A DNA stretch of 64,000 nt from Nitrospirota bacterium (GTDB taxonomy: Bacteria > Nitrospirota > Thermodesulfovibrionia > Thermodesulfovibrionales > UBA6898): NCBI GenBank assembly GCA_016217675.1, contig JACRHC010000038.1:1-64000 (forward strand), read 5' to 3'. The translations under genes and the position numbers were made by a program. Under the pieces are notes generated by a model that was not told where the DNA came from, did not search any database, and was given only the letters and a program-made list of their open reading frames with translations. This document shows positions 23,721-34,060 of this stretch, in pieces. How positions within the stretch are numbered: the first letter of the stretch is position 1; every line of letters begins with the position of its first letter.

Positions 23721-25343
23721 CTATATGCTCAGCTTCTTAACGTCGCTGTTGGAATTGATCAGATCGAATACAGACTTGGTCCCGATGAGTGCGGTATAAA
23801 GGTTGATCGTAACGCCGAGACCCAAGGTGACCGCAAAACCCTTGATAGGCCCGGTGCCGAACTGGTAGAGCACTGCAGCGGTGATCAACGTTGTAATGTG
23901 AGAGTCGAAAATGGTCCAAAAGGCCTTCTTATATCCTGAATCAACCGCTGACCGCGGGGTCTTGCCTGCCCGCAGTTCGTCCCGCATTCGTTCAAACATG
24001 AGCACGTTGGAATCGACCGCCATGCCGATGGCAAGGATAATGCCTGCAATGCCGGGCAGACTGAGCGTCGCATTCATGGATGCCATGGCGCCGAAGAGCA
24101 GAATGATGTTCAGCAGAAGGGCAAAGTCAGCGATAACGCCCGACAGCCTGTAGTAAAAGATCATGAATATGGCAACGGCAATCGTTCCTGCAAGACCTGC
24201 CATTTTCCCTGCTTCGATCGAGTCGGTGCCCAACGATGGGCCGACGGTTACATTCTGAAGCATCTTGAGCGGAGCAGGAAGCGCACCAGCCTTCAGGACA
24301 ATAACCAGGTCCTTGGCCTCTTCCATGCCATAGCTTCCGGTTATCTGCGCACTGCCTCCCCCGATCCTCTCCTGTATCACCGGCGCTGAATAGACTGTGT
24401 CATCAAGGACGATTGCAAGGCGTTTCTTCACATTTGCCCCGGTCACCTCCTCAAACCTCTTCGCACCTTCCGGATTGAAAGTGATCGATACATAGGGAGT
24501 GCTGAACTGGGTGTCAAGGGTGACCTTTGCCTCGCTCAGGAGCGCGCCGGTGAGCATGGCGTCTTTCCTTACGAGGATGGGAAATTTCGTCACAGCGCCG
24601 GTTTCCTTGTTCACCTTCTTTTCAAAAAGGATCTGGCTGTCAGCAGGCACCTTGTCTGCGAATTGACCGAGTATCTTTTCCTCATCTCCCGGTGTAATGG
24701 AAGAAGGCAGCTGCGAAGCAACGGGAGAGTCGTCGTTTACGATCTTGAATTCAAGCAGCGCTGTTTTCCCGATCAGATCTATTGCCCTTCTGGGGTCCTT
24801 TACTCCAGGGAGCTGCACCACGATCTCGTTTTGGCCCTGTCTATGGATAGTAGGCTCAGCAACGCCGAACTGGTCTATCCTGTTTCTGATCGTCTCAAGT
24901 GCCTGGTTCACGGCATTGTCTTTAATAAACGACCGCTCTTTTTCGTTTAATTTGAGCGTGACCATTGAGCCGGATTCGGATATGTCGAGGTTGTTATACC
25001 CTTCCTTGAGTGCCTGTACAATCTCCTGCGAAGAAGGTGTTACCTCAATATTGAGGCCGCTCTTTTTTACTTCTGTCTGGAGCTTCTTCTTCTGGAGCAT
25101 TTCCTTTATAGTGTAAGCGTACCGCTCAACAGTCGATTCGACCGCCTTGTCCGCTTCGACCTCATAAACAAGGTGCAGGCCGCCCTGAAGGTCAAGGCCT
25201 AAAACGATGCCCTTGTTCGGCATATTCTTCTGCCACCACTCAGGCATGCTCTTAAAGAGGGGTGTATTGGGCAGGAAAAAGACAACTGCCGCCGCAACAG
25301 CTATCCCGATAAACAGGAATCTCCAGAAAATGCTCTTATTCAT
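23721..25343 (-). CDS. secD: Protein translocase subunit SecD
   Basis: 540 residues: first helix, large periplasmic P1 domain starting '[14 protein letters not shown]', then '[20 protein letters not shown]', and the C-terminal helices with '[20 protein letters not shown]' carrying the conserved Asp of the proton path. It forms a complex with SecF and YajC. The gene order yajC-secD-secF on one strand is the common bacterial one. Confidence 0.97.
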   Translation of the reverse strand: MNKSIFWRFLFIGIAVAAAVVFFLPNTPLFKSMPEWWQKNMPNKGIVLGLDLQGGLHLVYEVEADKAVESTVERYAYTIKEMLQKKKLQTEVKKSGLNIEVTPSSQEIVQALKEGYNNLDISESGSMVTLKLNEKERSFIKDNAVNQALETIRNRIDQFGVAEPTIHRQGQNEIVVQLPGVKDPRRAIDLIGKTALLEFKIVNDDSPVASQLPSSITPGDEEKILGQFADKVPADSQILFEKKVNKETGAVTKFPILVRKDAMLTGALLSEAKVTLDTQFSTPYVSITFNPEGAKRFEEVTGANVKKRLAIVLDDTVYSAPVIQERIGGGSAQITGSYGMEEAKDLVIVLKAGALPAPLKMLQNVTVGPSLGTDSIEAGKMAGLAGTIAVAIFMIFYYRLSGVIADFALLLNIILLFGAMASMNATLSLPGIAGIILAIGMAVDSNVLMFERMRDELRAGKTPRSAVDSGYKKAFWTIFDSHITTLITAAVLYQFGTGPIKGFAVTLGLGVTINLYTALIGTKSVFDLINSNSDVKKLSI

Positions 25344-25406
25344 CTAATGACCTCCGCGAATTAAACTCAAATGATTTTTCTTGCAAATATAAAATGCTAT
25401 GGGGGA

Positions 25407-25733
25407 CTACTCGTCGTCTTCTGTCCTGACAGAAACGATAAAGCCCTTGCCATATTTTACCTTTACGTTTTCAGCGATCTTGACAATGACCGTGTTCGGC
25501 TTGACCTCTTCGACAATGCCATACTCGCCTCCGGAGGTAATGACCTTGTCCCCTTTTTTCAGGCTCTCGATCATTGCTTTTGTTTCTTTTGCCCGTTTCT
25601 GCTGGGGCCTGATAAGCATGAAATAAAAAATAACAAATATTAGTATCAGAGGAAGGAATCCCATCAGTCCCCCGCCCTGTCCCTGTCCTGCCTGAGGGTT
25701 CGCACCCATTGCATAAGCCAAGTCTGTAAACAT
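25407..25733 (-). CDS. yajC: Preprotein translocase accessory protein YajC
   Basis: 108 residues: one membrane helix ('FLPLILIFVIFYFMLIRPQQ', with the hallmark LIRPQ-x-K) and a small SH3-like domain with 'LKKGDKVITSGGEYGIV'. It is a partner of SecDF in the inner membrane. It is divergent from rpmH, so a promoter region for both operons lies in 25734-25868. Confidence 0.95.
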   Translation of the reverse strand: MFTDLAYAMGANPQAGQGQGGGLMGFLPLILIFVIFYFMLIRPQQKRAKETKAMIESLKKGDKVITSGGEYGIVEEVKPNTVIVKIAENVKVKYGKGFIVSVRTEDDE

Positions 25734-25868
25734 GAGATACCTCCGTAAGAAAATTAGTCCGATAATATACCTTCTTTATATTACTTTTATCAAGATTTGC
25801 TTTATTCCGGCCTCACCCCTTGACATTCTGAAAAAGCTATGGTTATAATTCTCGCTCAGGAAAAAACT

Positions 25869-26009
25869 ATGGGAACATATACGACATTTCATCCACACAC
25901 GAAAAAACAGAAGAGGACGCACGGCTTTCTCGTAAGAATGAGCACGGTCGGCGGCCGCAATGTTATCAAGAGGAGAAGGAAAAAAGGACGGAAAAGACTG
26001 GCTGTTTGA
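25869..26009 (+). CDS. rpmH: 50S ribosomal protein L34
   Basis: 46 residues. The core '[20 protein letters not shown]' and the basic tail '[12 protein letters not shown]' are typical L34. The first residues ([14 protein letters not shown]) differ from the common MKRTYQPS start. It overlaps rnpA by 4 bp (TTGA), the usual rpmH-rnpA pairing near the replication origin in many bacteria. No dnaA or DnaA-box cluster is seen upstream here. Confidence 0.95.
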   Translation: MGTYTTFHPHTKKQKRTHGFLVRMSTVGGRNVIKRRRKKGRKRLAV

Positions 26010-26374
26010 AGAGAAGCCTTCTTCAAACACTGAAGCGAAGAGGAGAATTCAAACTCGTCTTTGATCAGGGCCGTAAATTTCCTTCCCGTCACCTTATACT
26101 CTACGTGCATCCCAATGGCCTTAAGCAGAGCAGGCTCGGCTTTGTTGTAAGCAGAAAGGTCGGGAATGCGGTTGTGAGAAACAGGGTTAAGCGGCGTCTT
26201 AGGGAGATCTTCAGAAAACTGCTGGCAGAAAGTCCCTTATGCTGTGATATCGTTGTGGTTGCAAGAAGCACCGCCCCGGAGGCTGACTTTCTTGACCTTG
26301 ACAGGAGCATAGGCAGGGTCTTTGCAGGACTAAAGTGTGAAAATACTATTCATAGCGATCATCAGGCTCTATAA
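26006..26374 (+). CDS. rnpA: Ribonuclease P protein component
   Basis: 122 residues starting with TTG inside the rpmH stop. '[17 protein letters not shown]', '[20 protein letters not shown]' and 'RRLREIFR' are the RnpA signature, including the R-N-R-x-K-R-x-x-R motif that binds the RNA subunit. It helps mature tRNA 5' ends. Its end overlaps yidD by 38 bp. Confidence 0.96.
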   Translation: MKRSLLQTLKRRGEFKLVFDQGRKFPSRHLILYVHPNGLKQSRLGFVVSRKVGNAVVRNRVKRRLREIFRKLLAESPLCCDIVVVARSTAPEADFLDLDRSIGRVFAGLKCENTIHSDHQAL

Positions 26375-26546
26375 ATATATGATATCACCTCTTTTCCCCT
26401 CTACTTGCAGGTTCACACCATCCTGTTCTGAGTATGCGATTGATGCGCTCAATAAGTATGGCACATTGAAAGGCCTGGCACTTGCTGTGCGCAGGATTCT
26501 GAGATGCAACCCTTTTCATGAGGGCGGGTTTGACCCGGTCAAATAA
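26337..26546 (+). CDS. yidD: Membrane protein insertion efficiency factor YidD
   Basis: 69 residues starting with GTG within rnpA. The whole chain is diagnostic: '[20 protein letters not shown]' then '[14 protein letters not shown]' and '[16 protein letters not shown]'. It is a small amphipathic helper of YidC, encoded 2 bp downstream. Confidence 0.96.
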   Translation: MKILFIAIIRLYKYMISPLFPSTCRFTPSCSEYAIDALNKYGTLKGLALAVRRILRCNPFHEGGFDPVK

Positions 26547-26548
26547 CT

Positions 26549-28135
26549 ATGGATAATAAGACAATCATAGCAGTCGTACTTTCATTTCTTGTGATCGTGG
26601 GATATCAACTCCTTTTCCCCGGCGAGCCTCAGAAGGCCCCTGTAAAGCAGCCAGCTGAACAGCAGCCGGCGCCGGAAGCAACAAAAAAAGATCAGGCCCA
26701 AAAGGCAGAAGCCCCGAAGCCTGTGGCTGAGACGGTTGTTGCAGATGAGAAGGAAATCACCGTAGAGAATGATCTTTTTGCTGCTGTATTTACCTCACGC
26801 GGTGGCACGATCAAGTCCTGGACAATAAAGCCGTACAAGGACAAGGCAGGCAATGATGTTGTTCTGCTTAAGAAGCCCGGTGTGGTATCTGCTGCTGGAA
26901 TCGGAACGAGCAGCTCCTTTGATCTTGCAAATGTCAACTTCTCTGTAACCGGCAGAAACCTGAAGCTTGATAATACGAATAAAACAGGAACTCTTGTTTT
27001 TGAGTATGCAAAGGACGGCAAGTCCGTCAGGAGGACCTATACCTTTTCAGCCGGCACATACCAGGTTGAACTTGCTGATGAGGTTTCCGGATTCCCTGAA
27101 TACTGGATAACCCTGGGAAGCGACTTTGGCATATTTGAAAAGGATGATTCCATTCATGTCGGCCCGACCGTTCTGACCGGGACTGATCTTAAGGACCTGC
27201 CAGCAAAAGACCTGAAAGAGCCGAAGGTATTTCATGAGAACCTCAAATGGATTGTGCAGCAGGACAAATACTTTTTTTCGGCCCTTGTGCCTGCAACCCC
27301 TGTTGAAGAGGCAAAGGCATTTCTGCTGCAGGATTCCCCTGTTGTAGCCTTCAAGGCAAAAAGTGGTATAAACAAGTTCCATCTGTATGCAGGGCCAAAA
27401 GAGGCTGACAGGCTCGCTGCGCTTAATATCGGGCTTGAGCATGTGATAGACTTTGGATTCTTTTCGATCGTTGCAAGGCCGCTCTTCTGGATACTCAAGT
27501 TCTTCTACCAGTTCCTCGGCAACTATGGATGGGCTATCATTCTGATTACGATCGTGACAAGGATCCCCTTTATCCCGCTCATGACCAAAAGCCAGAAGTC
27601 CATGAAGAAGCTTCAGGAGATCCAGCCTTTGATGAATGAGATCAAGGAGAAATACAAGAAGGATCCCCAGAAGCAGCAGGCAGAAATGATGGGGCTTTAT
27701 AAAAAGCACAAGGTCAGCCCTTTGGGCGGCTGTCTGCCCATGCTCCTTCAGATACCGGTCTTCCTTGCGCTCTACCAGGTCCTGCTGAGAGCTATAGAAC
27801 TGAGAGGCGCACCGTTCATGCTCTGGATCACGGATCTTTCAGGGCCTGACACACTTTTTGGCCATATCCCGGCAGTCCTGCCTCTTATCGGAGGCTTGGC
27901 CCTGGGCCCTCTGCCGATTCTTATGGGTGCGACCATGTTCATTCAGCAGAAGATGACGCCGTCAACCATGGACCCGGCACAGGCAAAGATGATGCTGATG
28001 ATGCCGCTTGTCTTCACCTTTGTTTTCCTGAATATGGCATCAGGTCTGGTCCTGTACTGGCTTATCGGTAATGTGCTTGGTATCATTCAGCAGTTCTTCG
28101 TCAACAGAAGCCTCACAAACGAACCAGCGCATTAG
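26549..28135 (+). CDS. yidC: Membrane protein insertase YidC
   Basis: 528 residues, the Gram-negative long form: first helix 'IIAVVLSFLVIVGYQLLF', a Pro/Ala/Lys-rich linker, a periplasmic beta-supersandwich (about residues 60-320), then the conserved five-helix insertase core with 'YGWAIILITIVTRIPFIPLM', 'YKKHKVSPLGGCLPMLLQIP' and 'LYWLIGNVLGIIQQ'. It inserts inner-membrane proteins with or without Sec. The long periplasmic domain indicates a diderm cell. The gene jag/khpB, often next, is absent; mnmE follows after ~157 bp. Confidence 0.97.
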   Translation: MDNKTIIAVVLSFLVIVGYQLLFPGEPQKAPVKQPAEQQPAPEATKKDQAQKAEAPKPVAETVVADEKEITVENDLFAAVFTSRGGTIKSWTIKPYKDKAGNDVVLLKKPGVVSAAGIGTSSSFDLANVNFSVTGRNLKLDNTNKTGTLVFEYAKDGKSVRRTYTFSAGTYQVELADEVSGFPEYWITLGSDFGIFEKDDSIHVGPTVLTGTDLKDLPAKDLKEPKVFHENLKWIVQQDKYFFSALVPATPVEEAKAFLLQDSPVVAFKAKSGINKFHLYAGPKEADRLAALNIGLEHVIDFGFFSIVARPLFWILKFFYQFLGNYGWAIILITIVTRIPFIPLMTKSQKSMKKLQEIQPLMNEIKEKYKKDPQKQQAEMMGLYKKHKVSPLGGCLPMLLQIPVFLALYQVLLRAIELRGAPFMLWITDLSGPDTLFGHIPAVLPLIGGLALGPLPILMGATMFIQQKMTPSTMDPAQAKMMLMMPLVFTFVFLNMASGLVLYWLIGNVLGIIQQFFVNRSLTNEPAH

Positions 28136-28292
28136 TTCATCGTTCACTGCCTTTATCTCATAGAGCGCATAACCTGCAGACTTTTCTATAACTACTCAGG
28201 CGGATAGTCTCTATTTGTTCAGGATACTTGATTTTTTCTTTGCGCAGACCTGATAAACTACAGTCTAAATAACCTGAATAGCTAACAAAGCC

Positions 28293-29675
28293 ATGAACTA
28301 TTCTGACGACACGATAGCTGCCATATCAACTCCTGTAGGTCAGGGAGGTATCGGTATTGTCCGCCTGAGCGGGCCTGATGCTGTTGCGATTGCTGGCAGA
28401 GTATTCCTCTCAAGAAATAATGAGAAGCCTTCATATGCCCCTTCTCACAAAATGCTCTACGGCCATATTGTCGATCCTGCTGACGAACGCGCGGTGGATG
28501 AGGTTCTCCTTGTTGTAATGCGTGCACCGAATTCATATACCCGCGAGGATGTTGTTGAGATCAACTGTCACGGCAGCATTGTCTCGGCACGGCGGATACT
28601 GGAGATTGTGCTCAGGCAGGGGGCCAGGATTGCAGAGCCCGGGGAGTTTACAAAGAGGGCGTTTCTTCATGGCAGGATTGATCTGAGCCAGGCAGAGGCA
28701 GTGCTCGACATTATCAATGCAAAGACAGAAGAAAGCATGAGGATAGCCAGTGAACAGCTGAGAGGCGGTCTGACAGATAAACTCACTGCAATACGTGAAC
28801 AGCTTATAGAGGTAGCTGCCTTTGTTGAGGCACATATCGACTTCCCTGAGGATGAAATAGAGACAACCTCAAAAAAAGAGATTGAAAAAAAACTCCTGGA
28901 TGTCAGCGCAGAGATTCAGAAACTCTCGGATACGTTTAATGCCGCGAGGTTCTTCAGGGAAGGCCTCTCTATCGCAATTGTGGGCAGGCCGAATGTCGGC
29001 AAGTCATCGCTGCTGAATGCCCTGCTGCAGAAGGACCGCGCTATTGTTACGGATCTGCCGGGCACGACACGCGACCTGATCGAAGACTACCTGAATATCA
29101 ATGGACTGCCGATCCGGATCATGGACACTGCAGGTATTCACAGCTCTGATGAGCTCATTGAGCAGGAAGGGATCAGGAGGAGCAAACAGGCAATAGAGCA
29201 TGCTGATTTTATTGTCGCCATGTTCGACGGCAGCGAGCCCTTCAAAAAGGAGGACCATGATCTCCTTTCTCTTGTCAGGCATAAGAAAGCTGTCATGGTT
29301 ATCAGCAAGGCAGATCTGCCACAGAAGATATCAGTTGGAAATAGCACTGCTGAGGGGAGACAATATGTCTGTCTCTCTGTGGTTACCGGCGAGGGGATCG
29401 AGGAGCTCAAGTATGCAATTTTCGAATCAAACCTCCATGGCTGGAGCGAAGAGCGGGAGGGCGTAGTGGTCACGAACATCCGGCATAAGGCTGCACTTGA
29501 CAGTGCAGCTGAATCGCTCGACAGGGCCCGCAAGCTCCTGTCAGGCGATAGCCCCCTTGAACTCTTCTCCATCGAGATGCGGGGAAGCCTGGACAGGATC
29601 GGCGAGATCACCGGGACCATTACAACCGACGAAATACTGCATAAGATATTCAGCAGTTTCTGTATCGGTAAATAA
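28293..29675 (+). CDS. mnmE: tRNA uridine-5-carboxymethylaminomethyl GTPase MnmE
   Basis: 460 residues. The N-terminal tetrahydrofolate-binding domain starts '[20 protein letters not shown]' and the G domain has '[15 protein letters not shown]', 'DTAG' and 'ISKAD'. The C-terminus ends 'IFSSFCIGK', the invariant catalytic Cys tail. With MnmG it modifies the wobble U34 of several tRNAs. Confidence 0.97.
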   Translation: MNYSDDTIAAISTPVGQGGIGIVRLSGPDAVAIAGRVFLSRNNEKPSYAPSHKMLYGHIVDPADERAVDEVLLVVMRAPNSYTREDVVEINCHGSIVSARRILEIVLRQGARIAEPGEFTKRAFLHGRIDLSQAEAVLDIINAKTEESMRIASEQLRGGLTDKLTAIREQLIEVAAFVEAHIDFPEDEIETTSKKEIEKKLLDVSAEIQKLSDTFNAARFFREGLSIAIVGRPNVGKSSLLNALLQKDRAIVTDLPGTTRDLIEDYLNINGLPIRIMDTAGIHSSDELIEQEGIRRSKQAIEHADFIVAMFDGSEPFKKEDHDLLSLVRHKKAVMVISKADLPQKISVGNSTAEGRQYVCLSVVTGEGIEELKYAIFESNLHGWSEEREGVVVTNIRHKAALDSAAESLDRARKLLSGDSPLELFSIEMRGSLDRIGEITGTITTDEILHKIFSSFCIGK

Positions 29676-29736
29676 AGGAGCGAGGGCATATGATTGAGGT
29701 TCAAAATCATGATGAAGGGAAGGGTTTGAGAAACAT

Positions 29737-31392
29737 ATGACACCAGAGGACACGAAGATTGTTTATGTCATCGGGCATAAGAATCCGGACACGGATTCTG
29801 TCTGTTCTGCAATAGGCTATTCCCACTTCAAGAATATCACCGACAAACGGTTTCTCTTTACCCCTGTCCGTGCCGGCAAGATCAATGAGGAGACAAAGTT
29901 CGTGCTCGACCGATTCAATGTTCCGGCGCCGACCGAAATGGAGAGTATTGCTGCAACGGTAAATGACCTTTCGATGAAAAAGCCGATCGCGGTTCATGAA
30001 CGGGACTCTGTGCATGCGCTTGCCCTGCTTATGAAGAATAGCGGCGTCCGGGCGCTCCCTGTCGTTGATGACAGCGAAAGGGTCTCCGGCATCGTTGGTC
30101 TCAAGGACATCGCGAGCCATTATATGGAGAGCGCCGGTTTTTCTGACCTTTCCCATGCCCCCATAAGTCTCGATATCCTTATCAAGACCCTTGGCGGCCG
30201 GGTGATCAGCAATACAAAAAAAGTTGAACTGCTCACCGGAAAGATCCATACTGCGTCTATGCAGAAGGGTACGATCCTGAACAGGGTCCGCCCCGGAGAC
30301 GTTGTGATCATCGGGGACCAGCAGGATATCCAGCTCGACCTCATCACCTCGGGCTGCTCTGCGCTGATTGTTACCGACGGTATGCCGATCGGCAACGACG
30401 TGGCAGCTGCAGCTCAAGCGCATGGTACACTGCTGATATCGTCACCCCACCATGCATACGCGACTGTGCAGCTTATGACCATGTCCGAGCCGGTTGTGTC
30501 GATCATGTGTTCGCGCACATCTGAAGTCGGTCTCTATACGCCTGTTTCTGAGCTGAGGAAGAAGGTGCTTGAGTCAGAATACCGCTCTGCAGTGGTCATA
30601 GATGGTGACCGCCGGCTGATCGGGTTTATCACACGAACAGATCTCCTCAACCCTGTGCGGAAAAGGGCTATTCTTGTTGACCATAACGAGGTATCACAGG
30701 CTGTTGACAATATCGAAGAGGCGGAGATCCTTGAGATCATAGATCATCACCGTGTCGGAGACATCTCGACCGTAGCGCCCATCTATGTGTACAACGACCC
30801 GGTCGGCAGCACGTGTACGGTCGTTGCAGGCATGATGTTCCTCTGGCAGGTGAATATCCCGCAGGAGATCGCAGGGGTTCTGCTTTCCGGTATCCTCTCG
30901 GATACGCTCCTGCTGACGCTCTCAACGACGACCGGGCGCGATAAGCAGGCAGCCGCCCGGCTCGCGGATATAGCCGGCATAGCGCTCCAGGAGTATGGCA
31001 AGGAGCTCCTTCATGCCAGCATTAATATAGAAGGAAAGACAGCGGCGCAGTTGATTGCAGCCGACTTTAAAGAGTTTCTTGTCAGCGGTAAAAAATTAGG
31101 GGTCAGTCAGATGATGGTGTTAGACTGCGAAGAGATCGACTGGATAGAACAGAACCTGCTGAGCGAACTGGAACAGATTCGGTCTGCAAATGGCTATGAC
31201 CTTACCGTGCTCCTCATAACAAACCCGCTTCTTGCATCATATGAACGGGTCCTTCTGAAAGGCGAGGCATGGATCGTTGAGAAGGCCTTCAATGTGAAGG
31301 TCGAAAACGACACCTGTATTCTGCCGCGTGTGATGTCGAGAAAGAAGGATTTTATTCCTGCACTCGGTCAGGCGCTGAGCATGGGGAGATAG
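29737..31392 (+). CDS. ppaC: Family II manganese-dependent inorganic pyrophosphatase with CBS-DRTGG insert
   Basis: 551 residues. The DHH core is split: 'YVIGHKNPDTDSVCSAIGY' at the N-terminus and 'ILEIIDHHRVGDI' then 'DPVGSTCTVVAG' later, with DHHA2 at the end. Between them (about residues 70-300) lie two CBS motifs around a DRTGG domain ('LLTGKIHTASMQKG' to 'CSALIVTDGMPIG'). CBS domains bind adenine nucleotides (AMP/ADP inhibit, diadenosine polyphosphates activate), so hydrolysis of PPi is tied to energy state. An SD-poor start (ATG 29737) follows mnmE by 61 bp. Confidence 0.94.
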   Translation: MTPEDTKIVYVIGHKNPDTDSVCSAIGYSHFKNITDKRFLFTPVRAGKINEETKFVLDRFNVPAPTEMESIAATVNDLSMKKPIAVHERDSVHALALLMKNSGVRALPVVDDSERVSGIVGLKDIASHYMESAGFSDLSHAPISLDILIKTLGGRVISNTKKVELLTGKIHTASMQKGTILNRVRPGDVVIIGDQQDIQLDLITSGCSALIVTDGMPIGNDVAAAAQAHGTLLISSPHHAYATVQLMTMSEPVVSIMCSRTSEVGLYTPVSELRKKVLESEYRSAVVIDGDRRLIGFITRTDLLNPVRKRAILVDHNEVSQAVDNIEEAEILEIIDHHRVGDISTVAPIYVYNDPVGSTCTVVAGMMFLWQVNIPQEIAGVLLSGILSDTLLLTLSTTTGRDKQAAARLADIAGIALQEYGKELLHASINIEGKTAAQLIAADFKEFLVSGKKLGVSQMMVLDCEEIDWIEQNLLSELEQIRSANGYDLTVLLITNPLLASYERVLLKGEAWIVEKAFNVKVENDTCILPRVMSRKKDFIPALGQALSMGR

Positions 31393-31416
31393 AGAGACTG
31401 CTATAATTGAGTCTCT

Positions 31417-33096
31417 TCAGGCATCTGCTGTTTTCAACCCCTGAAGCGCTGTTTCATGGCCGGGGGATATTGCCAGGGCTTTGTTAAACATTCCCTTTGC
31501 CCTGAGCGGCAGTCCCAGATCAAGAAAAATGAGGCCGAGTTCGGCAAGATAATCCGGATTGGCCTGATCAAGAGTAATGGCCTTTTCCATTGCCTTGACA
31601 GCATTCCTGAGCTTGCCGCTTTTTCTGAGCGCCAGAGAGTAATAACGGTGATATTCAGCAACTGACTGGTCAAAATATACTGCCTGTCCGAAAAGCCGTT
31701 CCAGTTCTGATGGGTCGGCTTCCCTGAGATATTTTTTCCCCTCCTCAAAGGACGCACGTGCCCTGTCCCTGACATCAGCAGGACTTTTAGTGCCTGAGGC
31801 AGCCTGCCTGTCGTGTTCCGTTCTCTTCTGAGCGTTTGACAGGGTTGCATATGCCTCATAAACATAGGTAAAGATGTCGTTCAACTTGCTTTTGAGGGAA
31901 GCATCGGTAAGTGAAAAATGCCTGTCAGGATGGTACATCTTTGCGGCTCTGTAGTATGAGCTCTTGATTTCGGACGGCTGGGCATCCCTGCTGATCCCTA
32001 AAACTCCGTAATAGCCAAGAGATTGGAATTTCTGGTGCATATCTTCGATTGCATCCTTAAAAGCCGATTTCTCCTTCACCTCAGGCTCGATGTCGTGCAG
32101 GTCTTCTGCCGCGTCGTTAGGCATGCTGGCATCTTTTATTACAACAAGCCTTGTACTGAGGAGTGCATACAGAGTTCTGAATACCTCAAGACTTTCTGAC
32201 GGCCCGGCAGCAAGGATCTCTTTGACGGATCTTCTGTTGTCGATTAAGGAAATCAGCCTGCGGCCTGTCTCATCCAGTTTTATATCCTGAAAAAGATCGA
32301 AGGGGTCTGACGCCATAAAGAGAATGCTGTCCATGGATGGCAGCCCGCCTCTTATTCTGGAGAAGCTCTCTATCTTTTTTGTGCCGTTATAGATAAGGTT
32401 TGCGGCTGAGAGTTTAAGGGTTATCACTTCATCTGTAGGAAGCGGCCCTTCTTCAAATATAAAAAAGCCGTTATCCATCGCAAAAAGGCTCAGAATTATC
32501 TCCTCAACCTGATGTGCAACAACACCAGAAAGTTCACCTGCCTTAAGGTAACCGTGCCTGACCAGCACTGCCCCCTGCCGCTGGCCTGTTTTATTCATCT
32601 CAGCAACAGAATGGTTGTACTGGTCAAGGTTGATCATACCTTCCTTGAGCAGCAGGTCTCCGAGCCTGTCTTCTTTCTGATTTGAGGAGGCAAAGATCAT
32701 ATCCCCGTCTTTGATATAGATCTTCTTGTTGATCTCACCACTGACGGTTGTCAATACGCCTGTCTTGTTGCTCCTCTGCAGCCCGATTAATATGTCCGCA
32801 AGCCTGAAATCCTTTATCATGCCTCGTAGCTGTCCGACATGCCTGATCCCTATCCTGAGACCTGAGCTGTCATTGAACAGCCACATGATCACTCCATTGG
32901 CAGATATGTCCGATTCGGTCACCGAAAATTCAACCATATCACCGGTGCTCAGAGTGATGGCCTCAGTAACAATCGCACCGATCCCATTAAAGGAGTAATC
33001 AGTGATCCTGGCCTTATACGATCTTTTTTTAAACTTAAGGTCTAAATCAGAAACGCCGGAATATCTTCTGAAGTCACGTCTTTCGCCGGCCAGCAT
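31417..33096 (-). CDS. PilZ - DUF4388 - DnaJ - TPR mosaic protein
   Basis: 559 residues, cytoplasmic. The N-terminal PilZ-like domain has 'ERRDFRRYSGVSDL' and 'ITDYSFNGIGAIV', the RxxxR...D/NxSxxG pattern that binds c-di-GMP. It is followed by a DUF4388/PATAN-like region (about 95-300) with 'GVLTTVSGEINKKIYIKDGD' and 'RQGAVLVRHGYLKAGEL', then a J domain near 360-430 with the key 'YHPDRHF', and C-terminal TPR helices ('NPDYLAELGLIFLDLGLPLR'). Such mosaics occur in Nitrospirota and deltaproteobacteria and probably link second-messenger input to protein assembly or surface behaviour. No neighbour defines the pathway. Confidence 0.85.
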   Translation of the reverse strand: MLAGERRDFRRYSGVSDLDLKFKKRSYKARITDYSFNGIGAIVTEAITLSTGDMVEFSVTESDISANGVIMWLFNDSSGLRIGIRHVGQLRGMIKDFRLADILIGLQRSNKTGVLTTVSGEINKKIYIKDGDMIFASSNQKEDRLGDLLLKEGMINLDQYNHSVAEMNKTGQRQGAVLVRHGYLKAGELSGVVAHQVEEIILSLFAMDNGFFIFEEGPLPTDEVITLKLSAANLIYNGTKKIESFSRIRGGLPSMDSILFMASDPFDLFQDIKLDETGRRLISLIDNRRSVKEILAAGPSESLEVFRTLYALLSTRLVVIKDASMPNDAAEDLHDIEPEVKEKSAFKDAIEDMHQKFQSLGYYGVLGISRDAQPSEIKSSYYRAAKMYHPDRHFSLTDASLKSKLNDIFTYVYEAYATLSNAQKRTEHDRQAASGTKSPADVRDRARASFEEGKKYLREADPSELERLFGQAVYFDQSVAEYHRYYSLALRKSGKLRNAVKAMEKAITLDQANPDYLAELGLIFLDLGLPLRAKGMFNKALAISPGHETALQGLKTADA

Positions 33097-33421
33097 AATG
33101 TATAAGCTACCTCCCCTCCGCCTGCAAAATGCTTTCTCGTATTTATAAGCACTTCCTGGGCTCTGCTATCTCTGACTTAATTTTATCCTACTCATTATTG
33201 TAAACACCAGGGAGCAAAGTCGTATGTTGCATATTGACAGCCTTCGGCAGATGACCTCTTTTGACTTGCAGGGTGCATGTGACTGGAATGACCCTGCGCT
33301 TGTCCTGTCTCCTTATGATGTAGTAAATTAACGATGGCTGGCGCAGTCCAGGACGATCAGCCAAAGAGCTTTTCCCCTGTCATCCATTTGGTGGCAGGAA
33401 TACAACTTAGGGAGGCAAACC
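33097..33421. other. Intergenic region between divergent genes
   Basis: 325 bp between the PilZ-mosaic gene (minus) and the double-ACT gene (plus). It must hold promoters for both, but I found no convincing -35/-10 pair, palindrome or RNA gene. The SD site GGGAGG of the ACT gene lies at its right end. Confidence 0.5.
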
Positions 33422-33919
33422 ATGGCTAAAGCAGCGAAAAAGGCGACGCCAAAGAATGTAAGTAGAGCCGCAGCAAAACCGGCGGCGAAGGTGGCTACAG
33501 TTCCGGCATTTACTGCCAAGCCTGCAAAAGAGATCACGGCAACGTTTCTCGACAGCACAGGACTGACCGCAAAAGTCGCAGCAGCGCTTGCAGCAGAAAA
33601 TGTGAACATACTTGCCGGCACCGGTTATTCGGCGAGCGGCATGAGCCGCAAAGCCACCTTTACCCTGATCGTGGACGATCTTGCAAAAGCAGAGAAGGCC
33701 CTCGACAAGATCGGCGCTGATGACATACAGGAGTCGTCAGTTATCCTTGTGGAGATGACAAACAAGGTAGGAGCGCTCGAAAGGATATCAGAGATCATTG
33801 CAGATGCCGGCATCAATATCTACTACTTCTATTCTACTACCAGTTCCGGAAAGACAGCGACCTGTGTGCTTAAGACCGCAGATGACAAAAAGACCATCAA
33901 AGTCCTGCACGCAGCCTAA
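33422..33919 (+). CDS. Tandem ACT-domain protein with Lys/Ala-rich N-terminal tail
   Basis: 165 residues. The first ~35 residues ('AKAAKKATPKNVSRAAAKPA') are Lys/Ala/Pro-rich like the tails of histone H1-type or AlgR-type proteins. Two ACT domains follow: 'EITATFLDSTGLTAKVAAAL' and 'VILVEMTNKVGALERISEII' with 'ADAGINIYYFYSTT', each in the beta-alpha-beta-beta-alpha-beta pattern that binds amino acids. Lone ACT pairs usually act as ligand sensors. The basic tail might bind nucleic acid or an acidic partner; that is a guess. SD GGGAGG precedes the ATG. Confidence 0.82.
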   Translation: MAKAAKKATPKNVSRAAAKPAAKVATVPAFTAKPAKEITATFLDSTGLTAKVAAALAAENVNILAGTGYSASGMSRKATFTLIVDDLAKAEKALDKIGADDIQESSVILVEMTNKVGALERISEIIADAGINIYYFYSTTSSGKTATCVLKTADDKKTIKVLHAA

Positions 33920-34014
33920 CGTTTTAAGTGTTGACGTCTGAGGATCGGAGCTGCAGTCCTTTCATTGAGCCTGATGCAATTCTGTTCAATAGAGATTGAT
34001 CCGGTTTACGGTGT

Positions 34015-34044
34015 TTGACCAGACAGCAGGAAATCATTTAAAAT
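34015..34044 (+). promoter_or_regulatory. Probable promoter of the tRNA-Leu gene
   Basis: TTGACC (34015-34020) and TAAAAT (34039-34044) are spaced by 18 bp and end 16 bp before the mature tRNA 5' end. Confidence 0.6.
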
Positions 34045-34060
34045 CAACACGTCACACCGT

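Noticed and set aside
25734-25868. Replication origin near rpmH
   Set aside because: rpmH-rnpA-yidD-yidC-mnmE often lie near oriC, but no DnaA-box cluster, dnaA, gyr or parAB genes are seen in this short gap.
31393-31416. Short stem AGAGACT/AGTCTCT between ppaC and the PilZ mosaic as a bidirectional terminator
   Set aside because: Only 7 bp with a 10-nt loop and no T-run on either side.
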